A stretch of DNA of 64,000 bases. Origin: Teredinibacter turnerae. Lineage in GTDB: Bacteria; Pseudomonadota; Gammaproteobacteria; Pseudomonadales; Cellvibrionaceae. The notes below the pieces were generated by a model. That model had not been told where the DNA came from, made no database searches, and saw nothing but the letters and a program-made list of their open reading frames with translations. Location of the stretch: NCBI RefSeq assembly GCF_037935975.1, contig NZ_CP149817.1, positions 1,798,001 through 1,862,000 on the forward strand, read 5' to 3'. Below are positions 27,764-37,519 of this stretch, one piece after another. A program made the translations under genes and the position numbers. Position 1 is the first letter of the stretch. Every line of letters starts with the position of its first letter.

Positions 27764-28723
27764 GTGACGATGTACCAGCCGGGATTTAAAAATTTTGTAA
27801 ATTCTGGAAATAGTTTCGGAAAAGTTGCAGTACTTTATGGTGGAACTTCTGCCGAACGAGATGTTTCGTTAAAAAGTGGGCGCGCAGTAGCGAACGGTTT
27901 ACGCGAGCAGGGCATTGATATTTTAGAATTGGATATTGGCAAACAAGGTGTTGCGCAAATATTAGCTGCAAAATTTGATCGTGCTTTTATTGCATTGCAT
28001 GGAGAAGGTGGTGAAGACGGGAAGGTGCAGGCGTTGTTGCAATTGCTTGGAATCCCTTTTACAGGCAGCTTGCACACCGCGTCTGCTATCGCTATGGATA
28101 AACTCAAAACCAAACAAATTTGGTTGAGCGCAAGCTTACCTACGCCGGATTATCGGGTATTGCAATCGTCCGATGATTTTGCGGCTTGTTTGCAAGCACT
28201 TGGAGGGTCTGTATTTGTGAAGCCCGTGCATGAGGGCTCAAGTATTGGTATGACCTGTGCTAATAATAAAGAAGAGTTAAAGGCGGCTTTTGAAGCAGCG
28301 GAAAAATTTGATAGCGAAGTGTTTGCAGAATCAACCGTGGTAGGGCGTGAATTTACAGTTGCCATTCTGGGGGAAACGGTGCTGCCCCCCATTGAGTTGT
28401 TACCGAGTAACCGATTTTATGACTACGACGCGAAATATATTTCTAACGAAACCCGCTATCTTTGCCCGTGCAATTTAACGCCGGACAAAAACCATGAATT
28501 GTGTGAGCTCGCGTTAAAGTCATTCAAAATGATCGGGTGTTCGGGGTGGGGCCGCGTAGATGCCCTGCAGGACGAAGCAGGTAATTTTCACTTGCTTGAA
28601 GTGAACACTGTGCCGGGAATGACAGATCATAGTTTGGTTCCAATGGCGGCGCGAGCAGCCGGATTAAGTTTTAGCGAACTGGTGGCTGAAATTCTGTACC
28701 TTTCGACCTCGGATGCAGGGTGA
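27764..28723 (+). CDS. ddl: D-alanine--D-alanine ligase
   Basis: ATP-grasp enzyme making D-Ala-D-Ala for MurF. About 319 residues. Signatures: KVAVLYGGTSAERDVSLKSGRAV, ALHGEGGEDGKVQALLQLLGIPFTGS, FVKPVHEGSSIGMTC, and the C-terminal GCSGWGRVDALQDEAGNFHLLEVNTVPGMTDHSLVPMAARAAG with the metal-binding E-x-N. Family consensus at the first Gly-rich loop is HGxxGEDG; it is intact. GTG at 27764 has GGAG at good spacing; ATG at 27770 and GTG at 27746 are alternatives. Located in the ddlB position of the cluster. Confidence 0.96.
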   Translation: MTMYQPGFKNFVNSGNSFGKVAVLYGGTSAERDVSLKSGRAVANGLREQGIDILELDIGKQGVAQILAAKFDRAFIALHGEGGEDGKVQALLQLLGIPFTGSLHTASAIAMDKLKTKQIWLSASLPTPDYRVLQSSDDFAACLQALGGSVFVKPVHEGSSIGMTCANNKEELKAAFEAAEKFDSEVFAESTVVGREFTVAILGETVLPPIELLPSNRFYDYDAKYISNETRYLCPCNLTPDKNHELCELALKSFKMIGCSGWGRVDALQDEAGNFHLLEVNTVPGMTDHSLVPMAARAAGLSFSELVAEILYLSTSDAG

Positions 28724-28725
28724 AA

Positions 28726-29607
28726 ATGAAAGATATGAAGCCTGGGACTCGCGCTCAGAGGGGCAAAGCGGATAAAAATAAATCCGGAAGCGGCAGGGCT
28801 AAGGCTGCAACAAGAGGCGCGAGTTCAAAGCCGCGCGTGCGGCCCAGTAAGGAACCGCGAAGCTGGCGTGCCCTCTTTTTGCCGTTACGTTTTTTGGTGA
28901 TAACTGCGTTTTTTGGCGTGCTGATTTTTGGTGTTAATTGGTCGAAGGGTCTGCACAAGATACAGACCGCGGTTAATCGGCCCGTGTCGAGTATTTCCGT
29001 GAAGGGCGAGTTTAGTCACTTGACTAAAGATTATCTGCAACAGGTGGTCATCAAGCAGATGAATGGTGACTTCGTCGACCTCGACTTACGGTCTATGCGG
29101 GCCGCATTAGAGGCTGAGCCCTGGGTGCAAACTGCGAATGTTCGCAGAATCTGGCCGGATAGGCTGGAAATTTCGATACAGGAGCAAAAACCCATTGCGC
29201 GATGGGGTAGGGAAGGATTTATTAATGCGCAGGGCCGCTTGATCGACGTTGAAGACAATTCCGCATTGGCAGGGTTGCCAGTGTTTTACGGGCCACGATC
29301 AAAAAGCAACGAAATCGCGCAAACATATTTGGCAACGGCGGAAATTTTATCGGCATCAGGCTTTGGCTTGATGGGCATACAAGTCGATGAAACACTTTCA
29401 TGGCGAATTTATCTGACGGATAATGTGGAACTAATTATTGGTCAATATGACGTGCTTGAAAAACTCAACAATTTTTTACTGGTATATCAGAACAATTTAG
29501 AAGAGAAAAAGGATCAGTTGGCTCGAGTGGATATGCGTTATGATCACGGAATGGCCGTTTCCTGGAAACCAAAACCAGATGTGCCACAATTACAAGCGAG
29601 TCGATAA
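28726..29607 (+). CDS. ftsQ: Cell division protein FtsQ
   Basis: Bitopic divisome protein linking FtsBL to later components. About 293 residues: a long basic cytoplasmic tail (about 1-45, rich in Lys, Arg, Ser), one transmembrane helix (about 50-72, FLPLRFLVITAFFGVLIFGVNW), a POTRA domain (PVSSISVKGEFSHLTKDYLQQVVIKQMNGDFVDLDL ... LEAEPWVQTANVRRIWPDRLEISIQEQKPIARWG) and the FtsQ beta domain (FINAQGRLIDV, LPVFYGP). ATG at 28726 is 6 bases downstream of a GTG (28720) that overlaps the ddl stop. The TAA stop overlaps the ATG of a 15-codon minicistron. Confidence 0.95.
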   Translation: MKDMKPGTRAQRGKADKNKSGSGRAKAATRGASSKPRVRPSKEPRSWRALFLPLRFLVITAFFGVLIFGVNWSKGLHKIQTAVNRPVSSISVKGEFSHLTKDYLQQVVIKQMNGDFVDLDLRSMRAALEAEPWVQTANVRRIWPDRLEISIQEQKPIARWGREGFINAQGRLIDVEDNSALAGLPVFYGPRSKSNEIAQTYLATAEILSASGFGLMGIQVDETLSWRIYLTDNVELIIGQYDVLEKLNNFLLVYQNNLEEKKDQLARVDMRYDHGMAVSWKPKPDVPQLQASR

Positions 29608-29654
29608 TGAATGTTGCGTTGGAACGAATGAGTCAGCTTAAGGCGGGTAAATAA
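29607..29654 (+). CDS. Possible 15-codon coupling minicistron between ftsQ and ftsA
   Basis: An ATG shares its first base with the ftsQ stop (TAATG); the frame reads MNVALERMSQLKAGK and stops with TAA directly before the ftsA ATG (TAAATG). The whole 47-base gap is therefore an open frame fitted exactly between the two genes. AAGGCGGG inside it serves as the ftsA ribosome site. It may simply carry ribosomes from ftsQ to ftsA; a product is not assumed. A random 15-codon open frame is not rare, so evidence rests on the exact fit. Confidence 0.4.
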   Translation: MNVALERMSQLKAGK

Positions 29655-30881
29655 ATGGCGCATGCAAATAGTGGACGTATGATTGTCGGCTTGGATATAG
29701 GTACATCCAAAGTTGTCGCCATTGTCGGAGAAATTTCGCCCGAGGGTGATCTTGCAGTCGTCGGTATAGGTTCACATAAATCTGTGGGCATGAAAAAAGG
29801 TGTAGTCGTCAATATTGAGTCTACCGTGCAATCGATTCAGCGCGCAGTTGAAGAGGCTGAGTTAATGGCTGGCTGCGAAATACATTCTGTGTATGTTGGA
29901 ATCGCCGGCAGTCATATTCGCAGTCTGAATTCACACGGCATAGTCGCGATAAAAGATCGTGAAGTATTTCCGCAGGATCTGGATCGGGTAATCGATGCGG
30001 CCCAGGCGGTGGCCATTCCTGCGGATCAAAAAATACTGCATATTTTGCCGCAGGAATATTTGATTGATGACCAGGAAGGTGTGAAAGAACCTCTGGGGAT
30101 GTCCGGGGTACGCCTGGAAGCTAAGGTTCACCTGGTTACCTGTGCTGTGAATGCTGCCCAAAATATTGAGAAATGTATCCGTCGTTGTGGCCTGGAAGTC
30201 GAGGACGTCATTCTGGAACAGCTGGCTTCCAGTTACTCCGTGTTGACGGATGATGAAAAAGAATTGGGTGTTTGCCTGGTCGATATTGGCGGCGGCACGA
30301 CGGACATTGCAATTTTTACTGAGGGTGCAATACGTCATACAGGTGTGATTCCCATCGCTGGGGACCAGGTGACGAATGATATTGCCATGGCGCTGCGCAC
30401 TCCGACGCAACACGCGGAAGAAATCAAAATTAAATATGCGTGTGCATTGGCCAAGCTGACCGGCGCCGAGGAAACTATAAAAGTACCCAGTGTAGGTGAT
30501 CGCCCTGCGAGGAATTTATCGCGGCAGGCGCTGGCAGAAGTTGTGGAGCCGCGCTATGACGAATTGTTTACTCTGGTGCAAGCAGAGCTGCGTCGCAGTG
30601 GTTTCGAAGATCTGGTTGCCGCTGGCATTGTATTGACCGGCGGCACCTCGAAAATGGAAGGGGTCGTTGAACTGGCCGAAGAAATTTTTCACATGCCGGT
30701 TCGACTTGGTGCACCCACCAATATTAAAGGTTTAAAAGATATTGTAGATAACCCGATTTATTCAACGGGTGTTGGGCTGTTGCTATACGGTATGCAGCAA
30801 TCGGGCGAGTCTGTATTCAGCCAGGAACCTCGTGCGAGCTTTTTTAGCCGCATGAAATCCTGGTTTAACAAGAATCTCTAG
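29655..30881 (+). CDS. ftsA: Cell division protein FtsA
   Basis: Actin-like ATPase that tethers FtsZ to the membrane and recruits later division proteins. 408 residues. Motifs: phosphate 1 MIVGLDIGTSKVVAIVGEI, the 1C subdomain (EAELMAGCEIHSVYVGIAGSHIRSLNSHG), phosphate 2 GVCLVDIGGGTTDIAIF, adenosine motif GIVLTGGTSKMEGVVELAE and the C-terminal amphipathic membrane-targeting helix (SFFSRMKSWFNKNL). Ribosome site AAGGCGGG. Followed after 56 bases by ftsZ. Confidence 0.98.
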   Translation: MAHANSGRMIVGLDIGTSKVVAIVGEISPEGDLAVVGIGSHKSVGMKKGVVVNIESTVQSIQRAVEEAELMAGCEIHSVYVGIAGSHIRSLNSHGIVAIKDREVFPQDLDRVIDAAQAVAIPADQKILHILPQEYLIDDQEGVKEPLGMSGVRLEAKVHLVTCAVNAAQNIEKCIRRCGLEVEDVILEQLASSYSVLTDDEKELGVCLVDIGGGTTDIAIFTEGAIRHTGVIPIAGDQVTNDIAMALRTPTQHAEEIKIKYACALAKLTGAEETIKVPSVGDRPARNLSRQALAEVVEPRYDELFTLVQAELRRSGFEDLVAAGIVLTGGTSKMEGVVELAEEIFHMPVRLGAPTNIKGLKDIVDNPIYSTGVGLLLYGMQQSGESVFSQEPRASFFSRMKSWFNKNL

Positions 30882-30937
30882 TGGCAGAACTCTGCTACTG
30901 AGTGTTTTAGTCAAAAGGGGAAAAGAGGGGAACTCTT

Positions 30938-32107
30938 ATGTTTGAATTAGTTGATAGCATTCCGCAAAACGCAGTAATCAAAGTTGTCGGTGTGGGTGGT
31001 GGCGGCGGAAACGCAGTCAAGCACATGATTTCCAATGCCGTAGACGGTGTTGAGTTTATCTGCGCAAATACCGATGCGCAGGCGTTGAAAGATGTTGATG
31101 CGCGCACTGTACTGCAGTTGGGTCACGGCATTACCAAAGGGTTGGGCGCTGGCGCAAATCCTGATATCGGTCGACAGGCTGCGATGGAAGATCGTGAGCG
31201 TATTACAGAAGTGCTGCAAGGTGCAGACATGGTGTTTATCACCGCCGGTATGGGTGGTGGTACAGGAACTGGTGGTGCGCCTGTGGTTGCAGAGATCGCC
31301 AAAGAGTTGGGTATTCTAACGGTGGCAATTGTCACCAAGCCTTTTCCATTCGAAGGGCGCAAGCGTATGAAGATTGCCGATGAGGGAATCAAACAGCTTC
31401 AGGATCGCGTTGACTCTTTGATCACTATTCCTAACGAGAAGTTGTTAGCGGTACTCGGCAAGGCCACAACCTTACTCGACGCGTTCAAAGCTGCAAACGA
31501 TGTGTTGTTGGGCGCTGTTCAGGGCATTGCAGATTTGATTATCCGCCCGGGCATGATCAACGTGGATTTCGCTGATGTGCGAACAGTGATGTCCGAAATG
31601 GGCATGGCGATGATGGGAAGCGGAAGCGCAGCGGGTGAGAACCGCGCTCGCGAAGCTGCAGAAGCGGCAATCCGCAGCCCTCTGCTTGAAGATATTAATT
31701 TGCAGGGTGCACGCGGGATTTTGGTAAACATCACCGCCGGTATGGACCTGAGTTTGGGTGAGTTTACGGAAGTTGGCGATACCATCGAAGAGTTTGCCTC
31801 TCACGACGCGACGGTTGTCGTAGGTACGGTGATCGATCCGGAAATGAGCAACGAACTGCGGGTAACCGTGGTTGCAACTGGCCTGGGTGCTGAAGTGAAG
31901 GCTGAGAAGCCTGCGCCTGCAAAGGTAGTGGACAACACTCGCACAGCGGATGGCCGCCCGAACTACTCTGCGCTCGATAAACCAACAGTCATTCGCAATA
32001 CCAAAACTGCTGCCAGCTCTGCTGCAGCAGTCGCACAGCTCGAAGAAGCAGATAAAAACCTGGAATACCTGGACATTCCTGCGTTTTTGCGACGTCAGGT
32101 CGACTAA
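30938..32107 (+). CDS. ftsZ: Cell division GTPase FtsZ
   Basis: Tubulin homologue that forms the Z-ring. 389 residues. GTP-binding elements: [18 protein letters not shown] (about 16-33), CANTDAQAL, the tubulin signature [28 protein letters not shown], and the T7 loop region [24 protein letters not shown] variable linker (about 320-375) leads to the conserved C-terminal peptide [12 protein letters not shown] that binds FtsA and ZipA. AGGGGAAAAGAGGGG precedes the ATG at 30938. Confidence 0.99.
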   Translation: MFELVDSIPQNAVIKVVGVGGGGGNAVKHMISNAVDGVEFICANTDAQALKDVDARTVLQLGHGITKGLGAGANPDIGRQAAMEDRERITEVLQGADMVFITAGMGGGTGTGGAPVVAEIAKELGILTVAIVTKPFPFEGRKRMKIADEGIKQLQDRVDSLITIPNEKLLAVLGKATTLLDAFKAANDVLLGAVQGIADLIIRPGMINVDFADVRTVMSEMGMAMMGSGSAAGENRAREAAEAAIRSPLLEDINLQGARGILVNITAGMDLSLGEFTEVGDTIEEFASHDATVVVGTVIDPEMSNELRVTVVATGLGAEVKAEKPAPAKVVDNTRTADGRPNYSALDKPTVIRNTKTAASSAAAVAQLEEADKNLEYLDIPAFLRRQVD

Positions 32108-32128
32108 GCAAGCACTGCTCTTTATATG

Positions 32129-32149
32129 GTGTGCGCTAGCCCCGCACAC
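32129..32149 (+). terminator. Hairpin downstream of ftsZ
   Basis: GTGTGCG pairs with CGCACAC around a seven-base loop, 22 bases after the ftsZ stop. The following TAACCGGTTTT has only a short T-run, so this is a weak terminator or an RNA 3'-end stabiliser. Confidence 0.45.
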
Positions 32150-32161
32150 TAACCGGTTTTG

Positions 32162-32309
32162 CAGACGGAGATGGAGCAGAAGATTCCAGAGGGAAGGCGT
32201 TTTGAGTTTCCCCCTCAACTTGCCACTCTGGACACAGCACATGGATGTACGCCTTCCTGCTCCGTTGTCTGACGGGTACATGGGAACTTTTAGCCCCATC
32301 TCTCGTCTG
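32162..32309. other. 148-bp structured or inverted-repeat element between ftsZ and lpxC
   Basis: Imperfect terminal repeats: CAGACG-GAGATGG (32162-32174) against CCATCTC-T-CGTCTG (32296-32309), 13 bp with one bulge. Directly inside, AGCAG (32175-32179) pairs with CTGCT (32257-32261) and GAAGGCG (32193-32199) with CGCCTTC (32250-32256). Small hairpins TTGAG/CTCAA (32202-32218) and CCGT/ACGG (32262-32275) fill the branches. CCAGAG (32186-32191) can also pair with CTCTGG (32226-32231), which would cross the GAAGGCG helix as a pseudoknot. No coding frame or known RNA family is recognised. It could be a small structured RNA, an lpxC leader, or a nonautonomous repeat element. The rest of the ftsZ-lpxC gap (to 32473) is unremarkable. 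Confidence 0.5.
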
Positions 32310-32473
32310 TAAATTTGAACTTGTGCGCAATTTTTCACTTGAAATTAGGCGTTTGCGAACCGATCAAGGATCATGTGATCCAGTATTTTGAACCATACGC
32401 GACTTAGTAAATTCGTTTAATAACGACCTTTAGTAGTTCAGCGTTGCGTGTGGGTAAAAAATGCACAGAACAT

Positions 32474-32503
32474 TTGGTTTTGCGGTCGGCACTCTGCTAT
32501 GAT
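32474..32503 (+). promoter_or_regulatory. Candidate sigma-70 promoter for lpxC
   Basis: TTGGTT (32474-32479), 18-base spacer, TATGAT (32498-32503); start would be near 32510, about 32 bases before the lpxC ATG. The -10 is good, the -35 moderate. Confidence 0.5.
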
Positions 32504-32541
32504 GCGCGCCGCTTTCGAGCCCCTTTTTTGAGACTGCATGA

Positions 32542-33453
32542 ATGATCAAACAACGTACGTTGAAGAATGAAATCCGAGCAACCGGCGTAGGCCTGCACAC
32601 CGGCCAGAAGGTTTACCTGACCTTGCGCCCAGCCCCAATCGATGCGGGCATCGTATTTCGTCGCGTGGATCTCAGCCCTGCAGTCGATATTCCCGCTCAC
32701 GCAGAAAATGTTGGTGATACCACGCTTTCTACCACGCTGGTCAGCGGCGATGCGCGCGTTTCAACGGTAGAGCACCTGATGTCCGCAATGGCGGGCCTGG
32801 GCATCGATAATGCTATTGTTGAGGTGAGCGCTGACGAAGTGCCCATTATGGACGGGAGTGCCGGGCCGTTTGTTTTTCTTATCCAGTCGGCGGGTATTCA
32901 AGAGCAGAATGCGCCCAAGAAATTCATCCGAATCAAGAAAAAAGTTGTGGTGAAAGACGGCGAAAAAGAGGCTGCTTTTTATCCGTTCAATGGCTTTAAG
33001 GTCTCTTTCGGTATCGATTTCGATCACCCGGTATTTAAAGGTCGCAAACTAGACGCGACTATTGATTTTTCGAGTACGTCATTCGTCAAAGAAATATCCC
33101 GTGCACGCACCTTCGGTTTCATGCATGAGATCGAGTACCTGCGCTCGAAAGGCCTGGTGAAGGGCGGTAGTCTGGACAACGCGGTTGTGGTCGACAAATA
33201 CCGCATTATGAACGAGGACGGCTTGCGCTATGACGACGAGTTCGTCAAGCACAAGGTGCTCGATGCCATTGGTGATTTGTATTTGCTTGGCACCAGTTTA
33301 ATAGGCGAATACCGGGCTTACAAAAGCGGTCACGGGTTGAATAATCAGGTGTTACGCGAGCTTATGAAGCGAGAGGACGCCTGGGAGTTGGTTACGTTCG
33401 ACGAGGAAGAAACCGCTCCAATCTCCTACATTAAGCCATTATTGGCGGTCTAA
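32542..33453 (+). CDS. lpxC: UDP-3-O-acyl-N-acetylglucosamine deacetylase
   Basis: Zinc enzyme that commits precursor to lipid A synthesis. 303 residues, the normal length. Motifs: [53 protein letters not shown] with the first zinc His, [43 protein letters not shown] and [17 protein letters not shown], which gives the second zinc His, Asp ligand and GHxxN-type base region ([13 protein letters not shown]). It ends the dcw block as in other gammaproteobacteria. The C-terminal tail ([21 protein letters not shown]) resembles the segment through which FtsH degrades LpxC in E. coli, but no claim is made here. Confidence 0.98.
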   Translation: MIKQRTLKNEIRATGVGLHTGQKVYLTLRPAPIDAGIVFRRVDLSPAVDIPAHAENVGDTTLSTTLVSGDARVSTVEHLMSAMAGLGIDNAIVEVSADEVPIMDGSAGPFVFLIQSAGIQEQNAPKKFIRIKKKVVVKDGEKEAAFYPFNGFKVSFGIDFDHPVFKGRKLDATIDFSSTSFVKEISRARTFGFMHEIEYLRSKGLVKGGSLDNAVVVDKYRIMNEDGLRYDDEFVKHKVLDAIGDLYLLGTSLIGEYRAYKSGHGLNNQVLRELMKREDAWELVTFDEEETAPISYIKPLLAV

Positions 33454-33459
33454 CACGAC

Positions 33460-33486
33460 AGCCTGACTTATGCCAATAGTCGGGCT
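33460..33486 (+). terminator. Hairpin downstream of lpxC
   Basis: AGCCTGACT pairs with AGTCGGGCT (one G-U) around a nine-base loop, 7 bases after the stop. No U-run follows, so intrinsic termination is uncertain. Confidence 0.4.
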
Positions 33487-33694
33487 ATCACTCCGGTCCC
33501 TTATAAAGTTAAGTTGGAATTTTGTGGCTGAATATGCCATAGTTCGGCCGTTTCGTCACAAATAGCCAGAGCTGGCAATCCTCAACTTGCAGCCGGGGCG
33601 GAAGTGAGCAACTATTCAGGCAGGCAGCTTGATTAAAGTTTGGTCCGGCTGAATTTGCTTGAGGGTTGTGCAGAGTTATTGCGCCAAAAGATTA

Positions 33695-34627
33695 ATGAAG
33701 ATAATCGTCGTCAGTAAACGTCACGGCAGCACCCGCAGCTTTACGCTGGGAGGGTGGACTCGTGCCCTATTGTCCGCCTGTATGGTGGGCATACCCGTGG
33801 GTGCCGTGACTCTGGCCGTTTCACAACACCTCAGCTCGAATTCGTCCGATATCCTCACCGCAGAATCTACAGACGCCTGGGAAGAAACCCTGGTAGAGCA
33901 ACAGTCGCAGGTAGAGCGAGCGAAGCAGGATTCAGAGCGTAAGCTCGCCGCGTTGACGCTGCGCGTAGCAGAACTTCAGGCGCGCCTGGTGCGGCTGGAT
34001 GCTCTCGGTGAGCGACTGACAACCATGGCCAAGCTCGATACCGGAGAGTTCGATTTTGGTCGTTCGCCCGCGCGTGGCGGGCCAGAACAAGATATTGACG
34101 AGACGACCTACGCGGCGCCAGATTTCCAGGAAGCACTGGAGCAACTGGGTGCTCAGATAGAAGACCGGCAGCAGCAGTTGGATACACTCGAGGCCCTTCT
34201 CGCCAAGCGCAAGCTGCAGAACGATGTCTTTCTCGCTGGCAGACCTATTAAAAAAGGCTGGATGTCGTCACGCTATGGTCGTCGCAGCGACCCTTTCACG
34301 GGGCGAATTGCCTGGCATGCGGGTGTTGATTTCGCCGGTAAAGAAGGGTCGGATATTATTGCCGTGGCATCCGGCGTGGTTACCTGGTCTGGCGAACGTT
34401 ACGGTTATGGCCAGATGGTGGAGGTTAACCACGGTAATGGTTTTTCCACCCGTTATGCGCACTGTAAGGAAAACCTGGTTAAAGTTGGCGATGTAATAAA
34501 GAAAGGCCAGGTTATTGCGCTTATGGGTTCAAGCGGTCGCTCCACTGGCCCACATGTTCATTTCGAAGTCTACAAAAATGGTCGTACCGTCGACCCGGCA
34601 ACCTATATTCATCGGGCCAGTCGTTAA
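33695..34627 (+). CDS. Membrane-anchored M23 peptidase (LytM domain)
   Basis: 310 residues from ATG 33695: basic N-terminus MKIIVVSKRHGSTRSFTLGGWTR, one transmembrane segment (about 25-45), a periplasmic coiled coil (about 65-170, EETLVEQQSQVERAKQDSERKLAALTLRVAELQARLVRLDAL) and a C-terminal M23 domain. Zinc ligands of the active type are visible: H-x-G-V-D (AWHAGVDFAG) and H-V-H (TGPHVHFEVYKNGRTVDP), with the first His of the HVH motif present, so the enzyme is probably an active endopeptidase on peptidoglycan cross-links. An upstream TTG at 33659 would add 12 residues. The gene sits between lpxC and secA, as in Pseudomonas. A role in wall remodelling is inferred from the family. Confidence 0.9.
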   Translation: MKIIVVSKRHGSTRSFTLGGWTRALLSACMVGIPVGAVTLAVSQHLSSNSSDILTAESTDAWEETLVEQQSQVERAKQDSERKLAALTLRVAELQARLVRLDALGERLTTMAKLDTGEFDFGRSPARGGPEQDIDETTYAAPDFQEALEQLGAQIEDRQQQLDTLEALLAKRKLQNDVFLAGRPIKKGWMSSRYGRRSDPFTGRIAWHAGVDFAGKEGSDIIAVASGVVTWSGERYGYGQMVEVNHGNGFSTRYAHCKENLVKVGDVIKKGQVIALMGSSGRSTGPHVHFEVYKNGRTVDPATYIHRASR

Positions 34628-34725
34628 GTTTTCTTCTTCTCTCCGGCGTTTACGCCTGCTCAAAACACTTCATATTTATTAGATAAATACGTAGGGCGCA
34701 TGCCCCTCCAATAGTTGGATTTTCT

Positions 34726-37461
34726 ATGATAGGCAAACTCTTCCGGGCCGTATTTGGCTCGAAAAACGATCGTGAGTTGAAAAGAATGGGTAAGTTGGTG
34801 CGCAAAATTAACGCGCTCGAACCCGAATTTGAACCGCTGGATGATACACAATTAAAGGCGAAGACCACCGAGTTTCGCGAGCGCTTTAACAGCGGTGAAA
34901 CACTAGATCAACTACTGCCTGAGGCTTTCGCTGCTGCGCGGGAGGCGAGTAAACGCGCGATGGGCATGCGTCATTTTGACGTGCAGTTGATTGGCGGCAT
35001 TACGCTGCACGAAGGCCGGATCGCAGAGATGAAAACCGGTGAGGGTAAGACGCTGGTCGCCACTTTGGCCGCGTACCTCAACGGAATCCCCGGTAAAGGT
35101 GTTCATATCGTCACGGTGAACGATTATTTGGCGAGACGCGATGCGAACTGGATGCGACCGGTGTACGAAGCACTGGGAATGTCGGTGGGGTCGATTGTAT
35201 CCATGCAGGACCCAGCTGAAAAACGCGAGGCCTACGCGGCAGATATTACTTACGGAACCAACAACGAATACGGATTTGATTATTTGCGCGATAACATGGC
35301 GCTGCGTAAAGAAGATCGTATGCAGCGACCGCTGGCATACGCCGTAGTGGACGAGGTGGATTCGATTCTGATTGATGAGGCGCGTACGCCTCTGATTATC
35401 TCTGGTGCAGCTGAAGACAGCTCGGTGCTCTATCAGGCGATTAACAAGCTGATTCCTTCGTTGAAACGCCAGCCGGAGGCGCCGGAAGGTGAAGAGCCCT
35501 CAGAGCTCGGCGATTTCACGATTGATGAGAAAATGCGTTCCATTGAGCTAACCGAAGACGGTCATCAACTGGTGGAAGAGCTACTGATAAAAAATGGGTT
35601 GCTCGGTGAAAACGAGAGCTTGTACCACGCATCTAACCTGAGCTTGCTGCACCATATTTTGTCCGGGTTGCGTGCGCATCACCTGTACCACAAAAACGTG
35701 GAGTACATCGTCCAAAACGGGCAGGTGGTGCTTATTGATGAACACACCGGCCGCACTATGCCGGGCCGTCGGCTCTCTGAAGGTTTGCATCAGGCTATTG
35801 AGGCAAAAGAAGGAGTTGCGATTCAGGCGGAAAGCCAAACTATGGCATCCACCACTTTCCAGAATTATTTCCGCATCTACGACAAGCTCGCCGGAATGAC
35901 CGGTACTGCCGACACTGAAGCGTTCGAATTTCGTCAGATTTATGGGTTGGACGTGGTTGTTATTCCTACCAATCGCCCGGTTGCGCGTAAGGATCTGAAC
36001 GACCTGATTTTTCTGAGTGTGGAGGACAAGTACGACGCGATTATCGAGGATGTGAATGAATTCCGCGGCAAGAACGCGCCCGTACTGGTGGGTACGGCGT
36101 CGGTGGAAACCTCGGAAGAAATGTCTAAACGGCTGACTAAAGCCGGTATCGCGCACGAAGTGCTTAACGCGAAACAGCACGAGCGTGAAGCAGACATTAT
36201 TGCGCAGGCGGGACGGCCAGGTGCGGTAACTATCGCAACTAACATGGCCGGACGTGGTACCGATATTGTGCTGGGAGGTAAGTGGCAGGCGGAAATCGAT
36301 AAGCTTGAAAATCCCACTGAAGAGCAGATCGCGGCGATTAAAGAGGATTGGAAAAAACGCCACGACATTGTCCTGGAGGCTGGGGGCTTGCATATTATCG
36401 GTACAGAGCGCCACGAATCCCGTCGTATCGACAACCAGTTGCGCGGCCGCGCGGGGCGCCAGGGCGACCCAGGTTTATCCCGGTTCTATCTCTCACTGGA
36501 AGATAATCTAATGCGGATTTTTGCCTCTGATCGCATGCGCGCGATTATGCAAACGCTGGGTATGGAAAAAGGCGAAGCGATTGAGCACCGAATGGTGACG
36601 AATGCAATCGAAAAAGCGCAGCGCAAGGTCGAGGGTCGTAACTTTGATTACCGTAAACAGCTGCTCGAATATGATGATGTTGCCAATGATCAGCGTCGTG
36701 TGGTCTATGCGCAGCGCAACGAACTGCTCGAAGCAGAGGACATCGAAGAGGCGATTCACGGCATTCGCGAGGATGTGATCGCCGTTCAAATGGAGAGTTT
36801 CGTTCCTCCGCACAGTGTGGAAGAGCAGTGGGATATTAAAGGCCTGGAACAGACGCTGTTAAACGATTACGGTGTAACTGTGCCTTTGCAGCAGTGGCTG
36901 GACGAAGACAGCAAAATGGATGAAGAAGGGCTGCGCACCAAGCTCACCGAAGTGATGAACGAGATTTATGCGCGTAAATGTGAGGCCATTGGCTCCGCCA
37001 TGCGCACGCTCGAAAAGCAATTAATGTTGCAGGTATTGGATACCCTGTGGAAAGAACACTTGCAGAATATGGATGCGTTGCGCCAAGGCATTAACCTGCG
37101 TGCTTACGCACAGCGCAACCCCAAGCAAGAGTACAAGCGTGAGTCATTTGCTCTGTTTGAAGAGATGCTGCAGAACCTGAAGTTGGACTTAACACGGGTA
37201 TTGTTCCGTGTGCAGCCTATCAGTGAAGAGCAGCTGGCTGAGATGGAGCGCCGCCGTCAGGCGGAAGCCGCTGCGCGCAAGATTCAGTTGCAGCACGAAC
37301 AGGTTTCCGGCTTGGAGCCCGAAGCGGCTGAAGCACCCAGCGCAGGTGAGGCGCGACCTGAACAGCCCTATGTTCGTGCAGGAAGAAAAGTAGGGCGCAA
37401 CGATCCTTGCCCCTGTGGTTCTGGTAAGAAGTTCAAGGCGTGTCACGGTAAATTAGGCTAA
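34726..37461 (+). CDS. secA: Preprotein translocase ATPase SecA
   Basis: Motor of the Sec export pathway. 911 residues, full length. NBD1 Walker [20 protein letters not shown] (about 101-119), Walker [21 protein letters not shown], the preprotein-crosslinking domain, NBD2 with [17 protein letters not shown] and [18 protein letters not shown], then the helical wing/scaffold regions. The C-terminal SecB-binding zinc tail [21 protein letters not shown] is complete. It stands alone between the M23 gene and argJ. Confidence 0.99.
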   Translation: MIGKLFRAVFGSKNDRELKRMGKLVRKINALEPEFEPLDDTQLKAKTTEFRERFNSGETLDQLLPEAFAAAREASKRAMGMRHFDVQLIGGITLHEGRIAEMKTGEGKTLVATLAAYLNGIPGKGVHIVTVNDYLARRDANWMRPVYEALGMSVGSIVSMQDPAEKREAYAADITYGTNNEYGFDYLRDNMALRKEDRMQRPLAYAVVDEVDSILIDEARTPLIISGAAEDSSVLYQAINKLIPSLKRQPEAPEGEEPSELGDFTIDEKMRSIELTEDGHQLVEELLIKNGLLGENESLYHASNLSLLHHILSGLRAHHLYHKNVEYIVQNGQVVLIDEHTGRTMPGRRLSEGLHQAIEAKEGVAIQAESQTMASTTFQNYFRIYDKLAGMTGTADTEAFEFRQIYGLDVVVIPTNRPVARKDLNDLIFLSVEDKYDAIIEDVNEFRGKNAPVLVGTASVETSEEMSKRLTKAGIAHEVLNAKQHEREADIIAQAGRPGAVTIATNMAGRGTDIVLGGKWQAEIDKLENPTEEQIAAIKEDWKKRHDIVLEAGGLHIIGTERHESRRIDNQLRGRAGRQGDPGLSRFYLSLEDNLMRIFASDRMRAIMQTLGMEKGEAIEHRMVTNAIEKAQRKVEGRNFDYRKQLLEYDDVANDQRRVVYAQRNELLEAEDIEEAIHGIREDVIAVQMESFVPPHSVEEQWDIKGLEQTLLNDYGVTVPLQQWLDEDSKMDEEGLRTKLTEVMNEIYARKCEAIGSAMRTLEKQLMLQVLDTLWKEHLQNMDALRQGINLRAYAQRNPKQEYKRESFALFEEMLQNLKLDLTRVLFRVQPISEEQLAEMERRRQAEAAARKIQLQHEQVSGLEPEAAEAPSAGEARPEQPYVRAGRKVGRNDPCPCGSGKKFKACHGKLG

Positions 37462-37469
37462 TTATTGCT

Positions 37470-37493
37470 GCGCGCAGCTGTTTGCCTGCGCGC
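37470..37493 (+). terminator. Hairpin downstream of secA
   Basis: GCGCGCA (37470-37476) pairs with TGCGCGC (37487-37493), loop of ten, followed by CCTTTAT. It begins 9 bases after the secA stop and lies 27 bases before argJ. Moderate candidate for a rho-independent terminator. Confidence 0.5.
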
Positions 37494-37519
37494 CCTTTAT
37501 AACGGCGGCAGAGACAATT

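Noticed and set aside
31472-32338. 288-codon leftward open frame across the 3' half of ftsZ
   Set aside because: Antisense shadow of the ftsZ codon pattern; no family features and abnormal Cys/His/Arg content.
35581-36414. 277-codon leftward open frame opposite secA
   Set aside because: Antisense to SecA motor domains, shadow composition, no domain.
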